DNA of 34,218 bases, taken from contig GG745360.1 in the NCBI GenBank assembly GCA_000151295.1, forward strand, positions 228,215 through 262,432, given 5' to 3'. This DNA is from Allomyces macrogynus ATCC 38327. Taxonomy: Eukaryota > Blastocladiomycota > Blastocladiomycetes > Blastocladiales > Blastocladiaceae. Shown here in pieces: positions 10,143-21,008 of the stretch. The position numbers and the translations under genes are program-made. Numbering within the stretch: the first letter of the stretch is position 1; the number at the start of each line of letters is the position of its first letter. The notes below the pieces were generated by a model. That model searched no databases, was not told the DNA's origin, and saw only the letters and a program-made list of their open reading frames with translations.

Positions 10143-12215
10143 TTACACGGCCAGCGTGCGCACGAAATTGGCCGGGAAGAACCCAGTCTTGTCGCTGCCA
10201 AACACGCGCCCTTGCCACCACTCGTCATCCACAGGCGCCACATCCACGAGCAATTGGCCGGCCGCAAACGACACTTCCTCGGCCTCATCCGCCGCCGCAT
10301 AGTCGTACTCGGCGACCACCACTGCGTCGGGACTCGCTGCCTTGATCAAAATCTCAGCCACGGGCTCGACATAGTTGGACGGGCACATGCCGCGGACTGG
10401 GATCCCGTCGGCACCGGGGGCCGCGGACTCGACGACCCACCATCCGTCGAGCATTTGCACGGCGTAGACGGCATCGCCGACGGCCAGCGCGATCTCGGTC
10501 GCGTCCTCGGGCTCCCACGCGTGGACGGCGACGTACATGTTGCCAACAGTCCGGTCGAGGTCGGCGTCGTCGGTCGCCGCGACCGACGGTTCCGGCTCAG
10601 GTTCCATGATGGGCTCGGGCTCGGGGGCGGGCGCGGGGGTCTCGTCCATGACGGTGCGATTGCGCGGAGGGAGACGAGGCGGGAGAGCGGGCGGGGAAGG
10701 AGGTGCGGGGGCTTCCACTTCGGGTTTGGGTTCCACGATCAGCTCCGGCTCAACGATGGGCTCCGGTTCGACGATGGGCTCAGACTCGACAACTTCAGGC
10801 TCAGGCTTGTTGATAAATTCACAATAATGCTCAACACCTCGAGTGCTGAAGTTCCTTGGTAAGGGGTGTGATCTGTGACTTGGACCCGCTCCGCAGGTGT
10901 GTCAGCACGGCTACACTGGGATGCGTTTATGGTTGAGCGCGATGAAGGGTACTGTAAGTGATCGAAACTTCTCAAGTGGCTCTGGACTTGACTGAGGTTG
11001 ATAGNNNNNNNNNNNNNNNNNNNNNNNNNNNNNNNNNNNNNNNNNNNNNNNNNNNNNNNNNNNNNNNNNNNNNNNNNNNNNNNNNNNNNNNNNNNNNNNN
11101 NNNNCGGCCCCAACGACCCGCCCGTAACGTAGAGCGCGCATCCGCGGCGACCAGCAGGACTCCCGCCCGACTTTGGTGTGCCCACATTCGACCCACTTGT
11201 CGACAGCGCGGCAAACCGCGCGCGAATCGACGAGACGCTGCCGGATGTCGGCAAAGCTGCGGTCTCCTCGACCTCGACATGCTCGCGCGACCGGTACCGG
11301 CGCGAGGCCGCAAACTCGGCCTCCTCGCGCTCCTGCCGCGCGCGGATCATCGCGGCGAGTTCCGACTCGCGGTCGGACTTTTCGTCGGCCGACGCGGCAG
11401 CGACCTCGTTGGCGGCAGCGGCCGCAGGGGAGGGGGTGAACTGTGGCGCCGCGACGGAACGGGTGGCGGGCGCGGAGAAGCCCGTGTTGGACGCGAACGC
11501 GGCGGCGGAGGGCATGAACCGCGCCGTGGACGGGGTCGACGACGAAGACCACGACTTGGTCACGGTCACGGCGGGCTTGACGGCAGGCGCGGGCGCGGGA
11601 CCGCGTGTAACCGCAGGCGCTGTGTACGTCGGCGACACGACCGTCGTGACGGTGCGCGCAGCCGGTGCAGCTGGGCGCGGCGGGCGCACGACCGGAGCAG
11701 GGGCGGCAGCAGCGCGTCCGCTGTCGTGGAACGAGTAGTTGGCACCGGTCGAGTCCTCGACCTTCTTCAAAATGGTTGCGGGCTCGACATCCGACTCGTC
11801 GCGCGCCATGATGCGGATGTTGTACCCCGAGAAGAAGGCGTCGGCATCGGAAACGTGACGCGGGAAATGGGCCTTGCGGAGTGCCGGCACGCCTTCGCCG
11901 CACCAGCAGATCAGAACGAGCTTGGGCAGCCTCGAGTTCGGGTCGGTCACGCGCACGTAGGCAAACTGCTCTTGGCCGTCGTTGAAGGCGTCGGCGAGCG
12001 CGTCGAGGTCCTCGTCTGTACGAGAGTACGCATCGTCAGTCGCTGGTGTAAAAAGCAAGCTCCAAACGCGCGAGCGCACCATCGCTGACTTCCACGAGCT
12101 TGACCTCGCCAGACGCGATAACATTCGTGACGAGCCATGCTGCACGGCCGGAGCGCACGCGCGCGAGCGCATCGACGAGCGCGGCACGGTCAGAGAAGAA
12201 GCTGAGCGGGGCCAT
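10143..12215 (-). CDS. ABP1: Abp1/drebrin-like actin-binding adaptor: ADF-H domain plus two SH3 domains (interrupted by assembly gap)
   Basis: Links the actin cortex to endocytosis by binding F-actin through an ADF-H domain and partners through SH3 domains (family knowledge). Exon 1 is 12215-12083 and starts MAPLSFFSDRAALVDALARV. A 64-nt intron (12082-12019, GTGCGC...CGTACAG) joins it in phase to DEDLDALADAFNDGQEQFAY. The ADF-H core follows (LPKLVLICWCGEGVPALRKA; DVEPATILKKVEDSTGANYS), matching drebrin-like spacing. Next are an Ala/Pro/Thr-rich region and a charged helix (EREEAEFAASRRYRSRE), then the gap. After the gap come a Val-Glu-Pro repeat, a PxxP stretch (PPALPPRLPPR) and two SH3 domains (VAVHAWEPEDATEIALAVGD...GMCPSNYVEPV; VVAEYDYAAADEAEEVSFAA...GFFPANFVRTL). 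Two SH3 domains instead of one is unlike animal DBNL. The stop codon is at 10143. The exon structure between about 10830 and 11004 is uncertain. Confidence 0.9.
10737..10805 (-). repeat. ABP1: In-frame Ile-Val-Glu-Pro repeat in the Abp1-like linker
   Basis: Imperfect 18-base units encode successive copies of the hexapeptide type PIVEPE/LIVEPK, just upstream of the proline-rich and SH3 segments. It reads as an acidic, extended linker that has grown by slippage. The minus-strand order is EPEVVESEPIVEPEPIVEPE, then LIVEPKPEVE. Confidence 0.7.
11005..11104. other. Assembly gap of 100 N
   Basis: Exactly 100 unknown bases, the conventional size for a gap of unknown length. It falls inside the Abp1-like coding region between the ADF-H/linker part and the SH3 part. 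Sequence on its left (10830-11004) is lower in GC and codes poorly, so some of it may be an intron or a wrongly joined contig end. Confidence 0.98.
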
Positions 12216-12803
12216 TCGTGCTGCTGAAGCTTGCGTGGTTGCTTGGTTGGTTGGTTGAGCTGGTTGGCGATAGATGGTCGTATCGTTGGCTGCAACACGG
12301 CACGGGGTGCTCCTGCTTGAAATACGGGTGCAGAAGAGCGTCGGGCAACAGGTCGCGGGCCTTGTCCACCACGTCAAGGATGGCCGCTGGGGGTGGCTGC
12401 AGGTTGTCGGTCGGTTGGCGACATTCGCGTCAGTCAACGTTGCGGCTTGGCGCCAGGGAGCCAAGCAAGCACGTGCACAATGTGATATGCACGCGACGCG
12501 TTGCTGTTGTCGCGCACCACCTCTGTCTCTCGCGTTTGACCACAAATCATGAATGATCTGCACGACGATGCAGCGCACGATACTCGCGCTCAGGCCGCCA
12601 ACGACTTGCTGCAGTTTACGTCCAGCGCGTTGAGGAACAGATTAGGCCAGTGTGCCAGTCGATCTGCGGCCGTGCCGGTGCCAATCGTCAATGCTGACCG
12701 CGCTTGCCCTTGGCCCGCCCGACAGTAACACGGCACCTGCAGCCCACAAGTTCAGGCAGATCTGTCGTCCACGTCACGAAATTCTCCAGCAACACTCTCC
12801 ACC
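12216..12803. promoter_or_regulatory. Shared intergenic region of two divergent genes
   Basis: 588 bp lie between the start of the Abp1-like gene (minus) and the start of the long coiled-coil gene (plus), so both promoters should be here. A short run of TTGG units lies at about 12243-12263, i.e. CCAA-rich in the 5' leader of the Abp1-like gene. No clear TATA box seen. Confidence 0.45.
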
Positions 12804-15800
12804 ATGGCCTCCAAGACCAAGTCCAAATCTACCGTCGCAGGTTCCGTCCCTGGCCCTGCCGCCGCAGGCAAGGGCGCGGCACCTGCTGCAGCTGCTGCCG
12901 CTATCAAGGACCCGAACGTGCTCTACCCGCCGCATGACGTTTTCGTCCCACCGCCCTTCCCCGAGGCCCGCCGCCTGACGGGGTCCGCGCAGGCGCTCGG
13001 CGTCGACTCCAAGCCCAAGTCGCTGCGGCAGGCGCTCACACGACAATGGGCCAACAAGGCCGACGCCGTCAGAGACCTGCGCGCGACTATAATCCCGCCA
13101 TTACCCGCTACACAGTCCAATCTCGCGGCTGCCGTCACCGCAACGCTCTCCGTGGCCACGTCGCGCGCCAACTCCAAGCCCGCGTCCAAACCGGCCTCCC
13201 GCGCACCGTCAACTGTGCGTCTCAATGCGACCAGCGCAGGGACCACCGCGCGCCGTGCCGCTGTGGCTCCACCGTCCAAACCCGCGGCCCCGCCGGCACC
13301 CAGCATATCACGCGCGCCGTCGATGGCTGGCGTCAAGAAACCTGCCAAGGGCGCCGACAAGAAAACGGCCGCATCGCCACCACCACCACCCCTTCCGCCG
13401 CCGGACCCGGAACTCGCACGCGCGCTGGCAGCACTCGCTGAGCTTTCGGACACCCCGCGTCCAAAGTCGCGCAATGGGCTCACGACTCCACCTGTCGCCC
13501 GCCCACGAAGCGCCAAGGACATGGACGCGCTCGTCCCCGCAACCGCACACACAGTTGACCCTGATCTGCGCCGTCGGTGGGACGGAATGCGTGCCGCACG
13601 CCAAGTCTGGCTTGAGAGCGTGCGACTCGAGCTGGAGGGCCCGCTCGGGCACGAACTCGGCGCTCCCGGCGAGCCCATGGTACTTCGCAGTGTGTCGCCG
13701 ATCCCGCGGCTGGCTGATCCGCTCCCCGACTACCCGGCACCGTCCATTGTCGACCGGCACCGCGCACACATGCACGCGTGGTACGCCGCGCAACTGGCCC
13801 CGACTGCCCGCGTGCTCACTGCCGTCGTTGCCGACTTCACCCGTACCGCGCACGCGATCATCGACGGCGCACTCGCGCGCGAGAACCAGGTGCACTCGCA
13901 CCTCGCGCAGGAGCTCGGCGAACTGCAGGCGGATATTGCGTCGATCGTGTCCCGCTCTGACCTCGACGCCCGGCTCGCCATTGTCCGGGAACTCGTCGCG
14001 CAGGACGTCGAGTGCGCCGACGAGGCGACCGCAGGCGTATCCACAGCACAGGAAGCCGCAAGCAAGCGGATGTCGGACGCAGTTGCGGCGTTTCATGCGA
14101 CCTTGGACCCGGACGGGTACTGCGAAAATGACAACACGGAACGCGCGATCGCGCAGCAGTTCCCGCGCCCGATCGGTGCCATTCTCGCGCGCGCCGCCGA
14201 CCGGCTGCTCGTTGCCGCGGCTGCGCATGTGTTAAGGACCCGCAGGGACGTCGAGGCGCGCGTGCTCGACATGCAGGTGCGCGCGACGCAGAGGTTCCGC
14301 GATTTGGTTGAGCCGGGAGTCGCGGCGGTTCGCGCCGCTTGGCCCGCCGCGCGCCCGAAGCATGTGCTCGAGACGTACATGGGCGTCGTCTGCAATAAGG
14401 CGTGGGTTGCTGAGATTGCCGATGCGTGTATCGCCGCGATCGCGCCGCTCGCGCGTCACGGTGCCGATCACGGAATTCCGGGCGCCGCGCCCGCAGCGGC
14501 GATCGAGACGGCAAAGGCGCAAGTCGCTGCAGCAACCACAGCTATCATCACCCGCACGCTCGAATCGATCGCGACCGCAGGCCTGTACGCCGTCGACGCT
14601 CTGCTCGCGTGCGACCTTCCGTCCTCCGGATCCACCCCCGCCATTGATCGCGGCGCAATGCGCACGGCGCTCCAGGCGCAGGTGCCGTGGGCTGACATCG
14701 AGTATTTCGGCCGCGCCGTTGTCCGCGCCGTCCACGCCGACCTCGACCGGCTCGCTGCCGCAGGACGTGTCGCGCGGCGGTACCTGGCATGTGTGGCCGA
14801 GGTCGCGAGCAATGTGCGCGAGGTGGTGGAGAAGGGGATTGGTTTGTTGGACCGCGATTTGGAGAGTAGCTGGCACGTGCACGATACGGAAGTGACGGGA
14901 TTGTACCGTCGGCTCGACGAGGCGAAAGCGGCGATGAAGGCGTGCCGCGACGAGTCCAAGTGTGAGCGGATATTTGGCGGGATCACGGAGCTCGCGGAGG
15001 AGTTGGAGCAGGGTACGTCGTTCTGTCGCTTTTTGTTGCTTCACAGGAAACATCCGCTGAAAAGATCTTCGTGCCTTACCCAGTTCTGACCGCCCGACAG
15101 CGGCACGCGCGCGTTGTGATTGCCAACACCGACGAGGCGCAGCGGCAGCAGCTCGATGCGTTCCAGCAGCAGTGGGACGCGCTACTCGTCGGCGACCACG
15201 TCGACGTCGACGACCTCCGCGCTAAGGTCGCGCTCATGGAACGCATGAAACGACCCGCGCACCACGCCAACGCTGTGCGCGCACCGACGCAGCCGTTCAC
15301 CAACGAAGTCATGCTCGCGCGACTCGCCGAGAACAAGCCCGCCAAGGGCGCCAGCAAGGGTAAGGATCATCGGCAGCCGCTCGTGGCCCCGGCCCAGCCG
15401 CAGCAGCAGCAACCGGCGCAATCGACGCCGGGCACCGCCGCGGCCACCACCATGGCCGATGCCGCACCGCTCAATTTCTCGCTCGTCGCGGACCTCGCGT
15501 CCAGCACCACGCGCCTACACACCCTCCTGATGCGCCCCATCACCGTTCTCTTCGCGCACGTCGCCGCCGAATGCGCCGCGTATCGGCGTGCGTACGCCGA
15601 GCAGCGCGAAGCGGCCGAGACCGCGCTTGACGCGGCCGTACGCGCACACCAGTTCCGCGCAACGCACCACGCGCACCGGCAGCAGTTCCACCACGAGCAG
15701 GCCGCCCGGTTACTGCGCGGCGAGTACGTTCAGCGGCAGCTCGCTATCCAGGCGGACCGGCAGGAGGCGCGACGCGCTGCACGGGACGCGGAGACGCAGA

Positions 15801-17641
15801 TTGTGGCGTTGGGCGCGCGGCATCGCGCGGCGGTCGAGGCCGCGGAACAGGTGTTGAGTGCGGCCGTGCAGGCGATTGCGACCGACGCACAGGGTGCTGG
15901 GGGGAGTGTGGTGTGCGCTGCAGATTTGGCGAGGCTCGAGCGGCGTTGGGGAAAGGTCGCGGACGAGGCCGTCGCGAATGCGGCCGGGGTCATGGATGCG
16001 GTCCAGGCGGATTGGAACGCGCTCGCGGCCGCGTGGGCAGCTGCTGCAGGATCTGCGGCCGCGACAGAGGCCGGCACCTCAACACCCACTTCTGCCGCCG
16101 CGGGTGCGGCCGGTGGGCTTTTCGCTGCCGCGCAGGGCCACGCACTCGACGGGCCCATGACCGATCTCGGCGTCCAGTTCCGCGACGGGCACCAACGCGT
16201 GGCCAAGGCGCGTACGCGGGTCAAGGACGTGCTTGCTGCGGCAATCGCGCAGGTCGGACAGATTCGGACGGAGCTCGCGGTCATGGCCAAGACGACGACA
16301 GCGCTGACGCAGGCGCGGAACCGCGTGCGCGCGCTCGTACTTGCCGACCAGCAGGAGCATACCAAGATCATGAGCGAGGTTGCGGAGCGACTGGCGGCGC
16401 TCGATGCGCATCAACGCGGTGGTGATGGCGGAGACGCGCTGGATGCGGTTGCGCGAGTCGCACAGGTGCTGATCGAGGCGCATGCCGTGGTCGCGAGACG
16501 CGCGGCTCTGATTGCCGGTTGTGCACTGCCGGAACCGGTCGTGCCGTTTGTCAAGACGCTGGCGCAGTTTCTGGAAAGCACCAAGGGCCGAAACGACCGC
16601 CCGTCCGGGTCGGCGGGCATGCTCGACGTTCCAGCACGCCGGCGCGGCTCAGTCAGCGCCGGCAGCTCGGCCAAGTCATCCACGACCTCGTCGCGCGCCG
16701 GATCCGGGAGAGCGCCTCCAGCAAGCAGCACCAAGCGCGCCGGCACGGCCAGCAGCAAGTCTACCAAGTCGCGCGAGTCGCTCAAGGAGACGTGGCTACG
16801 GACCTGGCACGCTGATATCACCGCGATCCAGGACCAATACGCGGTGCGGCGCACATGGTACCAGGTGCAGTCGTGGGTCGTGATGGACGCGCTGGCACTC
16901 GCCGCGCTCGCTCATGCCGCGACGGATACGATGACTGCGCACGTCGACGCGCATATCACTGCGTGCAATGCCGAGCTGAACAAGTGGCTCACGTCGACGC
17001 TGCGTGTGCACGTCCATGTGCTCGTGCAGCACGTCATGGAGAATTTGCACCGGCGACTCGCCGCGGATTGGAAACTCGCGACGGAAGCGTGGGCAGTGGC
17101 GGTGTGTGATAATGTTGCGCGGGACGTCGCACACCGGCGTAAGGGCTGGGCCGAGTTTGTGGAGTCGAGGACCGGCCTGCCCGCCGAGTTCACGGGCGTC
17201 GACGGCGCGTGGAAGTCGCGGTTCAACGATGAGAACGCCTCGTGGATCCGCGACACGCTCGAAGGGCTCGTTGTGGCCCCTAACGTGGACAAGTGCTCCG
17301 AGCTCATCGACCGGCACCGGCGGCTCGTCGTGTACGTCGTGCACGTTCTTGCGCCCCTAACATTGCTCGACAACGCGTCGTCGGGCACGGATGTCGTGGT
17401 TATGGTACCAGCGGCGCTGGTTCCGCTTTGCGACCCGCACGCGAGAATCGCGACCGAGTCGGCGCTGACGGTGACGCTACATTCGGAGGCTGCAAATCTT
17501 GCTGCGTGGATTGCCGAGTCGGAGCGGCGGTTCAGGGAACAGGTTGAGACTGATCGGACGGCCGCGGTTCGGGAACTGCGTGTGTGGGCGGACGGGTGGG
17601 TCCGGGCGATGACTTTGTTGGCTGAGGACTGCTGGGGTTGA
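12804..17641 (+). CDS. Very long coiled-coil protein, possibly CCDC180-like (flagellum-associated?)
   Basis: Two exons, 12804-15012 and 15084-17641, joined by a 71-nt intron (GTACGT...CTTACCCAG) that restores phase as EELEQ-VLTARQRH. The product is 1,588 residues. The start ATG lies in CCACCATGGCC. Residues 1-230 are low complexity (Ala, Pro, Lys, Thr) with a short conserved-looking patch (NVLYPPHDVFVPPPFPEARR). The rest is almost all helix rich in Ala, Arg, Glu and Val with heptad-like spacing. Around residue 1230 there is a Ser/Lys-rich break (SSAKSSTTSSRAGSG), then a second helical domain beginning LKETWLRTWHADITAIQDQY. There are no transmembrane segments or catalytic motifs. Size, helical content and a Ser-rich break between two large helical domains resemble CCDC180 (DUF4455/DUF4456), a protein of flagellated organisms, but I cannot confirm this by eye. 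It could instead be another large cytoskeletal protein. Confidence 0.85.
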
Positions 17642-18272
17642 TTTGAAGCTGTTCCAAGTCACATTTGCTGCCAAATTTGTTGCCATTTGTTGCCAGTTGC
17701 TTGGCAGCATGGGTCCTTCAAATCACTTCCACAAATTTTTTGGTCTCCGCTTTCCCCCCATGTCGCCTGGTCAAGAGTCAAGACAAGGCACTTGGCACAG
17801 CTGGCACCAGACAGATCGCTGTGGTCTACCATGACAGTCTTCTCCCCTCCTCCAATCCGCGGAACTCTGTGGCCAGGAGAGTGTGGCTACTCGGCCTTGC
17901 ACTGGCAGATAGGTACTGCAAGATGAGCACAAACTCGTGGTCCGGATGAGCAAGGGTGGAGACTCAGCGGCTATTTACAGGGTACGGGGGTACTCTCCAC
18001 CGCCCAGTTCTGGTCTGAAATGAAATGCAGGGGCGTGGGGCGGTCAGCAACCAAGGTACATCTAACTTGTCACAAAAGGATTCGAAGGCAGCATGCCAGA
18101 AAGACTCAGAATTAACATCGTGCGCTGGAAATGTATTCATGGCGTTACACATGCGCGATTCAATATGGCCGCCAAAGGGTTAGGTTTGTCTCCATTCTGT
18201 CAAATCTGGTGATCGTACTCGAGAGTGGGTGGGCTCACTTTGGCTGTCAACGCACAACGGAGAGATTCAAAT
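17642..18272. other. Convergent intergenic region
   Basis: 631 bp between the 3' ends of the coiled-coil gene (plus) and the ZSWIM2-like gene (minus). Lower GC; no frame with coding character. Contains a small tandem repeat near 17664. Confidence 0.5.
17664..17695 (+). repeat. Three copies of a 10-mer TTTGYTGCCA
   Basis: Copies at 17664-17673 (TTTGCTGCCA), 17676-17685 and 17686-17695 (both TTTGTTGCCA). They lie just after the stop codon of the coiled-coil gene, so they fall in its 3' UTR. They could be chance slippage or a binding site for an RNA-binding protein. Confidence 0.5.
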
Positions 18273-20463
18273 TCATATCGCCAGCCGCGACCCAACCAGT
18301 CCAAAGGCGAGGTTATCAGCAGACATCCTCGACTGTCCTGACCCGTGAAGTACTGCTGCCCACGAACGTGACACTCCCGCCTTCCGCCGACCCTGTGGGA
18401 CCGAAGACAGCGGGTCGTTGTGCTGTTGGGTGGGTGGTGATGAGCGTGATGGAAGCGACCGGACAGCAGACACGACCATGAGCGAGTCAAATAAGGGCGG
18501 GAGAGATGGAGGAGCCGAGGACGGCGCATTCGCTGCACTCGATGCAGCGCCCGTCGCTTTCGGCCTGCTCGACTTGCGCCGTTCTTGAACCGCCCGCTTC
18601 TGCTTGCGGTCGGCCGCGTCGAGCAGCGCGCTAAACGCGTCCGGTTCCAGCGCTTGGACGTCGACAGTGGGAATGTCTGGCAAATTGAGAGGATCAGCGC
18701 GATTCCGAGACTGGAGCGAGAGCGCACGACGCGTACATTGGTTGGTGGCCGCATCGACGCAGCAAACAACCTGTGTCGAGCAGTGCGGGCATTGCAGGCC
18801 GCCGTGAATGAGCCAGCGATCGACACATTCCTGTCCACCCGAATTGGGTCAGCGTTGAGGCCGTCGAGAAACGAGGACGGTGATCGTACCTGGTGAAAAC
18901 TAGCATGTCCACAAGGAAGCTGGCGTACACGAGCGCCCGAAACGAGCGCATCGGTGCAGATGGCGCACGGCACGGTACCCGCCGACACCGTCGCGGGCAC
19001 GTTTTTCAGCGGAAACGTGTTGATGACGTGCAGCCGCGGGTCGCTTGCCCGCGTCGAGGCTGGTGAGAAGGGCATAGTCGGCGTCGCTCAGGTCGCGGAA
19101 CTAGGATGCGAATGTCAATTCTTGCATTTTCAACGAAAGAGAGGGAACGTATGTACCTGAAGCTCGTCAATCGTGGCCGAGGTCGGTGCGTCGAGTCGAT
19201 CTACGAGCAAGCAAGGCCAGCAATGAGCGGCGCAAAGGCAGTCTTCTAGTGGAATCGACGCACATCGGGCAGCAAACGTCCAATGCTCGGCGTCGGATGC
19301 CTTGCACTTGAACGGATGCTCGCAATGCACGTCCGAGCCGTCAAAGCACGGCTGACACAGGTGGACGGCGGTGCAGATCGTGCACTTGTACCGCGTGCCG
19401 CGGATCGGCTTCTTGCACCCGCGGCATGCTGGACCAGTTGTCACGCGGGGAGGCGCGGCGGGACGTGCACGCCGCGACTGAACAAGATCCACTTGGCGCT
19501 TGGTTTTGGTCCATTCTTGCGCGAGCACTTCGATATCGTCCATGGACCCGAAATCGGCGCGGCAAAGCTGTAAATAGCACGAGTGTTCGGTCAGCTCAGC
19601 AAGGAGGGAGCGCCGGGATCAAGTGCCCGCAGAAACGCACAGGGCAGGTCACGGTCGTTTGGCCGAGGGCCTTGGCCTGGTGGTCGGCGACGAGCTTCAT
19701 GCAAGGAACGTGGATGTTGTTGCCGCAGCTTTGACGGCAAAAGCACAGCGGAATCTCGCTCTCGAACATGGACTCTTGGCAAATTGGGCTAGACGACGAG
19801 AAGACCGAAAGCTCCAAGAACAAGGGCGCGTCACCTTGCGCGGCAGAGATACCGTACCAAATGCCATCTTCCGTGACATGCCGTTGCGGAACACTCCCTC
19901 CACCAGACTTCTTCTTGCCCTTGCCCGTCCCCGTGCTGCCCTTGGCACTCGCCGAGTTGCCGCGACGTGCCGATGGCAGCTGGTTCCACTCGTGGTCCAA
20001 GATACCTGCCTGGTAGAAGAGCGGCGACGCGGCCGGGATGCGCAACCGTCGGTGGAGCGGCCAGATGACATGCACACACGACACGGACGAAGACGGCGCG
20101 GGTTTGGTCGTGGTTTCCGGCGATCCACGCGCGACCAGAACAGATGGAGAACACGAGCACTGGTGCCGCAGTCCGAGCAGGACATGAAACGTGGCGCCAT
20201 CGGCGTCGCGCAACGTGAACTTGAGCGGCCCCGACTCGTGGACGAGGAACAGACGGGTCGTCAGTGCATCTTGAAGTATTGGCACAACGGCCTAAGTGCA
20301 ATCAATAGTCAGGATCGTGACAGCGATTGAGGCCAAGCACAACCTCTGGGCATTTGGCATGCCACTGTCGAATAGCCGGGAGCATTCCTGCGTTGCAATG
20401 GATGGAAACGTCGACGCAAGAAGTCTCAGCGCGGGCCGCAAGTTGGAATGCGTGGCTGGTCAT
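18273..20463 (-). CDS. ZSWIM2: ZSWIM2-like E3 ubiquitin ligase: SWIM, RING, ZZ, RING-H2 (one-base frame shift near 19049)
   Basis: Predicted ubiquitin ligase with the ZSWIM2 domain order. Exons on the minus strand: 20463-20344 (start tentative), 20291-19641, 19567-19157, 19100-18890 and 18830-18273. The SWIM zinc site CxCx(n)CxH is at about residues 83-112 (HQCSCS, then SCVHVIWPL). The first RING starts with ICQESMFESE and is completed across an intron (19640-19568, GTGCGT...TTTACAG) as TCP-LCRADF. The ZZ finger is CRGCKKPIRGTRYKC...HLCQPCFDG. The last RING-H2 is completed across a 59-nt intron (18889-18831) as CAICTDALV...LPCGHASFHQ-ECVDRW...CPHC. Exon 4 is one base too long (211 nt): FRDLSDADYALLTSLD and PRLHVINTFPL lie in adjacent frames, and removing one G of 19048-19050 fixes it. 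The corrected protein is about 649 residues, close to animal ZSWIM2. Exon 3 may also hide a 63-nt in-frame intron (GTGCGT...CGTAG) after FAAR. Confidence 0.85.
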
Positions 20464-21008
20464 CGTCGGGTTGCGGCGATTGCAGGATTGTTGCAGTCAC
20501 AAGTTGTCGCGGACTTGCCGCTCGATGGATTTTGATGCGACCGTATGATCTCAGAAATGTCTTCTTGTAATTGCAACAGCTGCGCCAGCAAGCAGTCGGC
20601 GGGGAGTGGAGGAGCTGGATCAGCGCGGCACTGGATCAGCGGTGCTGGCAGCGAAGTCACAGCCACTGCCGGCCACATCCTGTTTTTTCCCATCCTTCGA
20701 CGTGATCGACGCGCGCCCACCATCGTCGTCTTGGAACAACAAGCGCGCCAATGATCCAATCTTGCTGGTCAAGGAACCTTTTCACACGATGGCGCGTGGC
20801 GCCGCCCTCTCTCTGCGTGAGCCTCAACGGTGGCGCGTACCGTCGACAACAACAGCTGATGTTATCTTTGCTTCCTGCCGACCTGTCCGCTCCTCACAGC
20901 TGCATTTCATCGTTTCCGTCTTCTCTTTGCGCTCCACGACGCACGGCGCAACTTGCTGCAGCCTACCCACGATCTCTCCACCAGCAGCAAGTTGCTCAAG
21001 TCGCGGCC
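20464..21008. promoter_or_regulatory. Shared intergenic region of two divergent genes
   Basis: About 545 bp between the tentative start of the ZSWIM2-like gene (minus) and the HAD/Ham1-like fusion gene (plus). Open frames here on both strands lack motifs and change often. The plus-strand frame is open upstream to 20751 but contains Trp/Cys/Ser-rich noise, so the ATG at 21009 was chosen. Confidence 0.4.

Noticed and set aside
10958..12088. 376-codon plus-strand frame spanning the N gap
   Set aside because: It is antisense to the Abp1-like exon and reads through unknown bases.
19812..19857. A 46-nt intron in ZSWIM2-like exon 2 (GTGACG...TCTAG)
   Set aside because: The length is not a multiple of three and would break the frame just before the first RING Cys.
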